Source: Capsicum annuum (lineage: Eukaryota; Streptophyta; Magnoliopsida; Solanales; Solanaceae). From it: a stretch of DNA of 64,000 nt. The notes under the pieces are model-generated. The model was given only the letters and a program-made list of their open reading frames with translations. It was not told where the DNA came from and searched no databases. The number at the start of each line of letters is the position of its first letter. Within the stretch, counting starts at the first letter, position 1. The stretch is taken from positions 168,146,625-168,210,624 of the forward strand of contig NC_061114.1 of the NCBI RefSeq assembly GCF_002878395.1. Reading direction: 5' to 3'. The position numbers and the translations under genes were made by a program. Positions 55,243 to 64,000 of the stretch are shown here, one piece after another.

Positions 55243-58200
55243 TGCAATACCCTGCAAAGCTATCTTCCAGTCTGAGCCTTAGAGCGTATTCAGTAAAGCA
55301 AAAATTTGACTCGAAAAGTTTCAGAAATATCTTCCTAAGTATGAAATACTTTGAATTGTATGGAATTTACCTAATTTATACTTTTTACCATGTAGATAAT
55401 TGAATAAGATTTTCATCGATACCAAATTTGACCAAATTAGACACTTGGGTGAAGATTTAGAGCCATTTTAGTGAGATAGTATGCCATCTGGCACCTAAGC
55501 ACGTCACGGAGCCAGCCAAAATGGCAATTATCAAAGTCCAGTGAACCTCTGTGATTCCACCATATCACAGTATATTTCCAGTTCATAATCAAGATGGAAA
55601 CGCGATTTCCACCGCATCGCACCGTTATGCAGTATCCCAATTGTCCAAATTCTAGTGAACTGGCGTGATTATAGCGCGTTACACCAGCATATAAAATTGA
55701 GGATTTTTTTATCTTGATTCCAAGGGCTTTTTTGACTTTTCCCCTTTCCCCCTAGCCTCTATAAATATCTGGCTAAGGAATTTTAGCCTCATTTTCTCTT
55801 CTTCCTACAAAAACTAAGGTTTCCAAGAAAATTTAATCTTGTCTTCCTCCTCAACAAAGATCAATAAAGATCTAGAGAAATCAAGAAATCTTTCGATGGA
55901 TTTTAAGAAAAGAGTTTCTCCAAGGTATGTAGACATTAATTCTTGGTTCTCTTTCATCCAAGAAGCTCAAGTACCCTTTTCTAGAACTTATAGATTTTAT
56001 GTTTATGAGTTTTTAATGATTCATGTGAGTTGAAATTGATGTTCCATGTGTATTTGAATTTTGATTCATGTTTGTTTACAAGATTCATGAGCTTTGACCC
56101 TTGTATGTGGAATCCATGTGATATTTGTGATGAATCTTCCTTATGTTGTTTTCTATGTGATGTGTTCATGACATTTGGGTATAGAATTAGTTGAATAAGC
56201 GGAGCATATTCCCCACAGGCTTGATAAAAAGCATAGGTGAAGCATAAAAGGGTCATTGTAGTATGTTGAAGATGAAACCCTAAATTTTGAGTTAGTTTAT
56301 GCATGCCTAGTGTTTGATAAAATTCCTAAGTGGATGAATTATTCTATGATAGTGGGAAATCCCCAAATAAGTGTGAACCCATGCATGTCTAGTGTTTGTT
56401 GAAGGACTTTAGTGAAAAAGTGGAGATGTGATAGTAGTAAATTCCCTAATTATGTGCTCCTTGATATATGCTAAGATTTTAATACATGCCAAGTGGTTAG
56501 CAAGTAAGTTGAGACATGATAGTATGAAGCTTTCCCAAAATCATATGATGTCCAAATACAAGTCAAGACTGATTTAGGTGTGAAGTACTTTAGGTAAGAC
56601 CTTGTTGAAGGAAGTGTAACCTAGTAGCATGTTTCCCTACGCTAGTATATGTTGATGTTTCCTAAATGTTTGACGCGATGCCTTAATGATTGCAAAGGTG
56701 AAGGTATGTTATGTTTCCTAAATACTTAAAGAGATGCTTTAATGATAATGATGATGAATGACTGACTATAATGATGAATGAATGACTGTGATCATGAATG
56801 AATAGTTGTGATGATGGAGGAATGATTATGCTTTATTTTATGTTATCGAGTCTTGAGGGTATTTATACCCGATAATTTTAGCTGTTGTTTAGAGCTCGTG
56901 TTAGTTTCACGATAATTTTAGTCGAGCCATGATTCTCAAAACTCAGTGAACTATAGAACTCTGAATCCTCAAACAATTGCAGAACTTAAGAAATCTCAGT
57001 AATCTCAATTATCTCGATAATCTTTATATCGCTAGTAATCTATCCACAGTCCTAAAATTGGCACAGATCTAATAGTACTCAAGTGTTCAATTCTAATCTA
57101 AGAAGTGATTCGACTAATCTATTCAAGCTCTATATCGTCAGTCAGATACCATGATCTAATAGCATTATATCAGATATAGAACCAAGTGATCTCAGCGTAA
57201 CTCAGTCAGATCTTTTGAGAAACATGATCAGTATCAGATTTAGTTCAGTTGTGTTCAGTTGAGAATTCATTTAGAGTCTTTCCGTTGGAAGTAGAATCTA
57301 GCACCGAGCGAGGGAAGGGACGGCGGCTCTCCCCATTAGCGAGAGAGGCCGGAGTTATTAGTAGCAATCCCTGACCTCTAGAACTACATAGCCCGCGCAG
57401 GATGCAGGAGTCTCCATTAGTAAAGGTTGTCACCTCCAGAGAGAGAGTATTTGACTATGATATTGCCTTAGGTCGACTTCCTATTGAGGTTCATCCATCA
57501 GAGAGGATTGACCAGAGAAAGGTCTTTCCCCGTGGCGCGGTATTGACAGCCTTCCAACTGGGGTTACAGCTTGGACCCCACCTATGGTAGGTTGGGGCAT
57601 GTCGGTTAAGTAACTACTTCTCACAGTTTTAGTTATAGTTTCAGTTTCAGTATCAATCTTCAGAAATCAGGACTGTCAGATAAAGTCATCTATATATATG
57701 AGGAACTCAAATAGTTTCATTGAATCATGGACCATCCTGTAATATAGGCTTGGTCTCATATACAATTATTTAATATCATATTCAGAGATATGCCGACAAA
57801 CAGGATTGATTCACAGTCTCATATTCTATTGAGTATCCTTGTTTTCAGATTCAAATAAATTCATATTTCATATCATTGATAATAGTTTCTAAAATCATCC
57901 GTTAGAGAGGTTGATCCCTAGTCCTGTCAGTCAAAAGCAGTAAGCTCTGAATTCAGTCCTTGATGTAAGTGTATGCAGATCGTCAGTTACCAGTATCAGA
58001 TGAGTTAGTGATTCAGTATCTCAGTGTCAGTAGTGAGTTTAGTTTGTAGTAAAGTGGTATCTGAGTTTCAGTATTTAGAGTTGCGATGATTGTGATTATG
58101 GTCTGTGCATTCATGTATGTGTTCTCGTGCGACATTTTTATGATTATTCAGTTTAGATATTCTGCACACATGAGCCTTTGTATTTAGCCTTACCTCGTCT

Positions 58201-58653
58201 ACATACTCAGTACATTCTTGTACTGATGCATTTGCGCTATGGTGTTTTATTTGGCACCATAGGTTCAGAGGCACAGGACCTAGAGTTTCCTCAGCAGTTC
58301 AGTCCCAGTCAGCAGTAGTAGTCATAGCAGTGAGTCCTCTTCTTTCAAGGACGAATCTCAGTTTACTATTATGGCATGAGACTTTGTTTATATTTTTAGT
58401 AGATGGAGTTAGTTAGGGACATGTCCCATCAACTCTACAGTTCAGATAGTTTAGAGGCTTTTCATATAGATGTATTAGTATTCAGTTTTCATTTTTGAGT
58501 ATGTATAGATGTTTGAACCTTATGGCCAGTTTCCGTATTTATTTCAGATATTAAGTAGTGTACAGGTACAGATATTAGAAAAGGGTTAGCTTGTGGTCCT
58601 TCGGGGTCATAAGCACCGTGTGACGTCTCGGGATGAGATCTCGGGTCGTTACA
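55243..58653 (+). mobile_element. Solo LTR L2 inside the LTR of the minus T element
   Basis: It starts TGCAATACCCTGCAAAG and ends CTCGGGTCGTTACA, 3,411 bases, aligned over its length with L1 (30625-34615). There is no internal region, and the duplication ATGAT is perfect, so it is a solo LTR. It is shorter than L1 mainly because the 57- and 68-base arrays have fewer units. It holds CG-rich inverted words at 55490-55690 and a TATA-like TATAAATAT near 55759. The 107-codon minus frame at 55981-56304 has no domain. Confidence 0.93.
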
Positions 58654-58658
58654 ATGAT
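58654..58658 (+). repeat. Right target-site duplication of solo LTR L2 (ATGAT)
   Basis: It is identical to 55238-55242. Beyond it the minus T LTR resumes. Confidence 0.9.
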
Positions 58659-59442
58659 GCTCTTGACATGATTTACACTTCAAATACACTTATTTCTAAT
58701 ATTGCAAAAGGTAGTAAACCATAGGCTCAATTGTCCACCATTACCTTATCCCTCTATAACCTTTTTTAAGAATGTTATGGGTTACCTCAAGTTCACATTT
58801 ATCCCTCTTTTAAGGATGATAAAGGATTTTTAGAGTTTAACGTTTCACCTATCAAACCCATTTTGGAGATTCGGGGTTTTAACACATCAAATTCTAACTG
58901 ATTAACCAAAGCAATAGTGGAATCCATACTCAACAACTAAAAATCATGCAAACACAACAACACCTACACACAATTACACCTTAGTTCTACATAATCCCAA
59001 AACTAAATTACTTAGCTACTTATGAAAAGAGTAAAGAGGGATATACCATAAGGATTATCCAAAACATTCATTCTTCATAAAATTACTAAGAAATTAAGCC
59101 TCAAAGAGTAGTTACACATTTTCCTAATTAGGGTTTCTTTCTTACAATTCAAAAATATCTATGAGGTAAAGCAATACCCAAAGAAGAAAGGGTTTTTTCC
59201 TATATATGATTTGGTATTCGTCTATGCAATTTTACAAAACTGCTTTGGGTCACATTCCCATTAAACTGTAATCGCATAGGTTTGACTGCGATCGCGGCTA
59301 CGCGACCATGGTTTTGCTCAGCGATTGCATTATGCTGACCATCTTGACTGATCGTGACCATGACCTAAGGACCGCGGTCATGGTAACTAAGGCTGAACTA
59401 CTCTAGGTCTCCAGCTACACTCTTTTTGCTTCTATTTAACCT
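58654..59442 (-). repeat. 3' LTR of minus T element, start part
   Basis: On the minus strand it starts near 59442, aligned to the TGATCAAAAGGGAGC start of the plus copy although mutated. A CG-word cluster lies at 59265-59390 (ctgcgatcgcggctacgcgacc, on the plus strand). It ends at the insertion of L2. The whole LTR without L2 would be about 1.25 kb. Confidence 0.82.
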
Positions 59443-61442
59443 TTTTTTTAGCTCTGATCCATATCTTTTCACCTTCTCAACTATATACTTGCAAAATGTG
59501 GTTATTAGTGCATTTAAATCATCATGATATCTAATTTCCTTATACAAAGCGTGGTAGTGTGCACAAATATTTGGTGCAAATGAGTGGTAAAATCACCACT
59601 CATCAATACCCCCAACTTAAAACTTTACTTGTCCTCAAGCAACACCTTCTTTTTCTATGATACAATTTCACATGTATGCCCTCATTCTATCACATAATGA
59701 TCAAGATGAATTAAACTTGATGGCTACCACAAAAAGCTCTTTGTACATGGGCAAAATGGTTTCAATAACACCCCTCAATAAAATGGAATATTTGAAAGAT
59801 GCATTAGACTTTGATGAGCAACCATATAACAACCACAAACACTCTAGAAATGACTAATTTGTTGACTATACCCAAGTTATACCCCTTTTTATCTCATTGT
59901 GCGGAGGATGACAAAATCACTCACCTCAACTTGTTCACATGCCTCCTCATAAGAAAGAAGATTTAACACACCTTGTTGCTAATCACACATCAAGGAATTT
60001 TAAGTGCAAATACTCTCTATCTCAAGAAATTCTCCATGCTAACAAATACCATGTCATAGGCTTACCCCCAATTTTCAATCGCCACTACAATGACCATACT
60101 TGTTTGGGAATCACAAATATCTTTTTGAGCTTGTAATATATGTTTAGGGCAGGGTAGGATATCAACTTAGGACAATAGGGCTATACCCTCCTTGAAGATC
60201 TACATCATACTCTCTTCATTTTTTTTGCTATTGGGCCACTTCTTTTTCTTTTACTATTTTGCCTATTTTGCCTTTCCTTGGTTTTCCCCCTTTCCTCTTT
60301 TTCTCTGTCTTTTTTATTATTATTATTATTATTTTATTTTGTGTGTGTGTGCATGAATAATGCCTTATATTCCTTTGTGGGATATTTTCTCTCTTCAAAT
60401 TAAAATGCTTTATTTGCTTAAGCTCGTAGCCATCTTTTTATGAATTTGTGGCCCAACTACATTTCCTTCAATTTCCACCACCCACAACTTAGACTTTTAG
60501 ATCAACTTATGTCCTTAAGCTCAAGAAGGATAGGGTTCACAAAGGGATAAATATAAAGGTCACAGCTTGTAATGTGTTTGCCAAAGAAAAGTCCAAAGGC
60601 TCAAAGAGGGTGACTTGGGGTAACTCCTATGTATTGGTAGGTTTTTTGGGCTAGAGTGGGCTTCCAATGTCACAAAATGTCCTATTATCATTTAACCAAT
60701 CAAGCACAATCAAAATTTAGCTTTGAAAGACAAATGGGGCAAGCTTTAGATGGTACAAGTACACATGAGATGTAGACAATTAAGCTGATACACATGGCAT
60801 GCGAATCTCGTCAAGGGGGTTTAATTTTTCATCCTGCTCGAGACAAAGATAGAGAATAAACTATTATTCAGAAGTCAATTTTTGGAGTCATAAAAAGAGG
60901 ACAAGTTTTTCATAAGGTTGCACACGTCCATGCCCTCGAATTTTACAAAAATTTTGGACAGAGGGGGTTGTTTGTATTGCATCTACACCACACATAGTTT
61001 GCTAAGAACGACAACAACCCTAGTTAATGTCTCACATTGTGGCTCTAATATGGGTGGACCTCTCACATGGCTACTTAAACTTTATCAATGGGTATCATTG
61101 CAATCCTCAAATCATCAATGCTACAGGTACTAAGACTTCTCTTGCACCTATGGTTAGAAACCCAATCACAATGGAAAAGTTCATCTACTAAAACTAAAAT
61201 AAAGCAATAAACCCAGAACAACATAACTAATCCATTCATATGTGGGCACCATCAGAGTGTCTGAATATTACAACCCAAATAAAAATAAGAATTATCTACA
61301 AGATCAGAAAGGTATGTAGAAATATCAACAATACAGGCCCAAATTAAATGAATAAGGGGACACCCCCAACTAAAAAGGTAGCATATCCTTACTGTATAAA
61401 CAATCAAGGATAAAATAGATAAGGGTGCTCCCTTGAACCACA
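59443..61442 (-). other. 3' non-coding region of minus T element
   Basis: It matches 14815-16788 in blocks (for example 'gaattttacaaaaattttggacag' near 60940). A pyrimidine tract lies at 60220-60320 with a (TTA)n run at 60314-60334 and (GT)n at 60341-60351. Several 60-70 codon open frames (59657, 59939, 60918) have no domain and no counterpart in the plus copy. Confidence 0.6.
60314..60351 (+). repeat. TTA and GT microsatellites
   Basis: (TTA)n at 60314-60334 is followed by TTTTATTTT and (GT)n at 60341-60351. Confidence 0.9.
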
Positions 61443-62730
61443 TCAAGGGCTGCTATCATTGTTGGACTCTGCATTATCACTATCCTTCTTAAGATCGGAC
61501 CACTCGGCTGGGGCGTCATCATCACTCTACACCTAAGAAGAAAGTCTATCTCAGGGTTTAGGACCTTTCATAGGCCATTCATGCCCTTCCATATCCTGAT
61601 AAAGAACTCATCCCTCTTCTTCTTTCTTATAACTATTTTTTCATGTGTAATCTTGAGGTCTAAGTATAACTCCATGAAAGAGGAGTAGGCCTTCTCAAGC
61701 TTATCAATGGTAGCTTCTTGCTTCTTTAGGTCATCCCTGTACTTCTCATAATCAGTACGTGACACATAAGAATGATAAGTGGTGGAGGGATCACCCGGTC
61801 CTTGGGGTAAAGTAGACACAAGGTCTTTGACGATTGCCATATTTACTTCAATCTCCTCAAGAGGTCCCGTGGTGATTGGCCTATGAGACTCAGGCTCACT
61901 GCATGCCGATTTTTCTAAGAAGATCTTTCATTTCTTACTTTTATAGGGTGCACCCTCTCCTCAAATCCTGAAGGGGTAGATGAGGGGAACTATGACGCAC
62001 CCATGTATCACTAGCATACTCTTCCACCCCTACTTTCCTGCAAAGTTTAGTAATGAAATAGGGAAAGAAGAGATGCCTACCACCTTGGTTCTTAAAATGA
62101 TCTATTTCATTGACCACGAGTTGAACAACATCCAGTGGGATGTCATCTAGAATACAAGCAACCATCTGAGCATGCAATTCTTGGATTGTTGTCATGTGGG
62201 TGCAATGGAAAACTCAGCTAAAAATGATATGCAACCATATGCGAGCTTCAGAAGTGAAGTCGTTCATAGAGATGTTGCTTATAGTCTTGGTCCAAGAGAC
62301 TTCCTTTCTAGGGAATAATCATTGTGCCAACCAACTCCCCGGTTTATACCCCTTTGCTTTGAATTCACCCATGTCTGCATGTTTGAGGCCATAAACATCA
62401 TTGATTTGTTTAGCCCCAGCTTTAATCAATTTTCCTTGAATCTTTACAGCCATATTGAACGGGTCTGAAAAAGATACTTCACTGATATTGGTATAAAATT
62501 TATAGACCCATTGTTCATTTGTAATGCATGGATCTGGGGCGAAACATTACCAACTTATGGCTTCAAGTTTGTCATGAAATATTGGTAGTTTATTTGGCTC
62601 ATTCTCCAAGAAAATTCCTCTTACCAAGAGCAGCTTTGTCCTCAGCAGATCACTGTAGTAGCGAGTGTGGCACTCAGGTGCCATGAATCGGATGTGATCA
62701 TACTTGTCCATGAGGTTGTCCTAAAAGCAC
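61443..62730 (-). pseudogene. PF20167-like plant transposon-protein ORF of minus T element
   Basis: Minus strand: from about 62730 it reads RFMAPECHTRYYSDLLRTKLLLVRGIFLENEPNKL, then after one stop NEQWVYKFYTNI, KLIKAGAKQINDVYGLKHADMGEFKAKGYKPGSW. Later come NDFTSEARIWLHII, a stop, and in 62195-61941 MTTIQELHAQMVACILDDIPLDVVQLVVNEIDHF with ITKLCRKVGVEEYASDTWVR. After a shift, 61840-61568 is a coiled-coil-like piece (DLKKQEATIDKLEKAYSSFMELYLDLK) with a KKRDEFFIRIWKGM block. The last frame has an acidic tail ending NNDSSP at 61443. It aligns with 13577-14814 block by block. The FYTNI place corresponds to FYANL. This second copy shows the ORF is a fixed part of the T family and not a chance pick-up. 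Confidence 0.83.
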
Positions 62731-63778
62731 TAGGCACACATTATATTAATTAATGATATTTTAACATAAAAACTGTGCCATATTGCTCATGAATTCTTAT
62801 TGGAATGGGTTCTCAGTGGTGCTAGGTTAAAAATTAGAAGTGCAGAATTTTTGGCATGGCAGGAAACTAACCCCAGATACCGTGATCGTGAACCATGACC
62901 GTAATCGCGGTCATCTGACCGTAGTTACAATACCTGAGGCTGTTTTCATGCCAATTTATCATGTTCAAATCTCTTCCAATTTGGGTTACTTGCATTCTCT
63001 ACAATATTGATGTACCAGAAAAAAAATTGAGCAATGCAAAAAAGTGTTTGATTACGCCCCTTAAAATGTAGTTACCCCTATTGAGAGTTCATTTGGGCAA
63101 AATGTCACACTTGATATGCACATCTTGTTTGTCTATATTTTTCACACATTATTGGGTATGCAAGATATCCTACTTATGTTCACACATTATCTAAGCAGCT
63201 AACATCACACTACACTAAGTATGACTACATAGAAGTCATGACAATCAAAATTTTAGGCCCTATTTTAATCATACATTCTAGGGACTATTTCAAAGATAAA
63301 AACACAGATTCATGACGCTTATCAGAGTTGTTATGCAAGAGGGGTGCAAGGATGTCATTTGAGAGCTCACAAACTTGGCTAAAAATTAGCCCAAATTAGA
63401 TAGTACAATCTTTAAAGGGAGTGTAAGGGAAATAAGGGGTCAAATGACTGAAGTGGCTGCGATCGCAGTCAAGTGGTCGTGGTCGCGGACAGCTGCATCA
63501 TTGCGATCATTCTTGGGTACCGCAATCACGCTTGGGGACCGCAATCATGGTAAGTAAGAGCAATTTTGCTCCCCAATTTCAACTGTTCAACTGTTTTCTC
63601 AATTTTTATGAATTGTCCCCCTATTCAGTTTTCAATGTAGAATTACACTCTTTCCCCTTTCCAAGTTGATCCAATGCACTCCATAGTGCCACAAATGCAT
63701 GGGTTATTCATATGCAAAAGATAACATTTATCTTCCAAAAACATAACCAAAAGGATACGAGCGACTCTCGTGGTATTT
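62731..63778 (-). other. Spacer of minus T element with CG-rich words
   Basis: No coding signature is seen. CG-rich inverted words lie at 62880-62935 and 63455-63550 (ctgcgatcgcagtcaagtgg; gtcgtggtcgcggacagc). The plus copy has matching clusters at 12758-12790 and 13318-13390. Confidence 0.6.
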
Positions 63779-63809
63779 GTGGGTTGCCTCCCACCTAGCG
63801 CCTTAGTTA
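63779..63809 (-). other. Conserved hairpin motif of minus T element
   Basis: On the minus strand it reads TAACTAAGGCGCTAGG then TGGGAGGCAACCCAC, able to fold as GTGGG/CCCAC with a GAGGCAA-like loop. It lies 34 bases after the stop of the protease frame. The same block is at 12502-12533 in the plus copy. Confidence 0.65.
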
Positions 63810-63842
63810 TTATCGTGGAATGACATCTTTCTTCTTTCATTA

Positions 63843-64000
63843 TCAAAGTGGTTCTTCAAACCCCTCCTCATTCACCTTCTTATTTTCAACATCCACCATG
63901 GATACCACTTGAAGATCCACGATTTGTTTCTTTGACTTGCAAATGTTGAAAGAGACTTCATCCTCTTGCACCCTAAATTTTATCTCCCCCATCTCTAGAT
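63843..64000 (-). pseudogene. C-terminal end of a retroelement protease-like ORF (minus T element)
   Basis: On the minus strand a 51-codon open end ends in TGA at 63845-63843. It reads LEMGEIKFRVQEDEVSF followed by NICKSKKQIVDLQVV and SMVDVENKK. This resembles the C-terminal part of the aspartic protease of Tat/Athila-type plant elements, judged by the 'ITLRV..EEVTFNI' style of block. The rest lies beyond the window. Its presence supports placing T in or near the Tat group and shows that T once had gag-protease. Confidence 0.55.

Larger units (their letters stand above)
54776..64000 (-). mobile_element. Pol-less LTR element T (minus copy), 3' part, with nested solo LTR
   Basis: Read on the minus strand from the right edge it shows a protease end (64000-63843), the hairpin motif (63809-63779), a spacer with CG words, the PF20167-like ORF (62720-61443), a non-coding tail, and a 3' LTR (59442 to 54776) split by a solo L LTR. 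It is inserted in the gag of element C. The order matches the plus copy at 9926-18148. Its 5' LTR and primer site lie outside the window. Confidence 0.87.

Noticed and set aside
55981..56304. 107-codon minus-strand open frame
   Set aside because: It is inside solo LTR L2 and is broken in L1 at the aligned place; no domain is visible.

Overview
The window is plant nuclear DNA made almost entirely of nested, decayed LTR retrotransposons. I found no cellular protein-coding gene, rRNA or tRNA that I could support. The chromovirus-type Ty3/gypsy pol relics, the Copia (SIRE/Maximus-like) LTRs, the tRNA-Met and tRNA-Asp primer sites and the 'putative plant transposon protein' ORFs fit a large, repeat-rich genome. 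I infer Solanaceae from the general look of these families; the DNA itself does not prove the genus. Every open frame longer than about 60 codons that carries a recognisable domain is retroelement-derived, and all are broken by stops or frameshifts.

I use these family labels. B is a Ty3/gypsy with its 5' LTR at about 390-2414. A is a Ty3/gypsy with LTR start TGTAATACYCCACAA. S is a Copia SIRE-like element. K is a chromovirus, 8828-24242. T is a pol-less element with a tRNA-Asp-type primer site. D is a chromovirus, 27098-40794. L is a family with 3.4-4.0 kb LTRs. C is a Ty3/gypsy that lies mainly on the minus strand.

The layers read as follows. The B element (gag, pol relics 2621-6881) is interrupted in integrase by an A-family LTR (6882-7481, resuming 45154-46740). 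That LTR is split by an S element (5' LTR 7482-8419, 3' LTR 44244-45153). S is interrupted just after its primer site by another A element (from 8447). The 5' LTR of that A element holds K, with a perfect GAAGG target duplication, and K holds a T element (9926-18148). The gag of the same A element holds D (duplication GTCTC/GTATC), and the gag of D holds a solo L LTR (30625-34615). The A element breaks off inside reverse transcriptase at about 42000 against a C-family LTR end. S then resumes with a FYANL-motif ORF and its 3' LTR. The 3' LTR of B (about 46745-48465) is cut by a minus-strand C element. The gag of C holds a minus-strand T element (54776 to beyond the right edge). The LTR of that T element is split by a second solo L LTR (55243-58653) with a perfect ATGAT duplication.

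The most unusual element is T. Two independent copies have a primer site complementary to tRNA-Asp (seen in the plus copy), a protease remnant (seen in the minus copy), a conserved small hairpin, and then an ORF of the plant-transposon-protein family (PF20167-like) where pol would be expected. A related FYANL ORF sits at the 3' end of the Copia S element. All boundaries were placed by eye from repeat alignments. LTR ends with matched target duplications are accurate to the base; internal domain edges are good to tens of bases.
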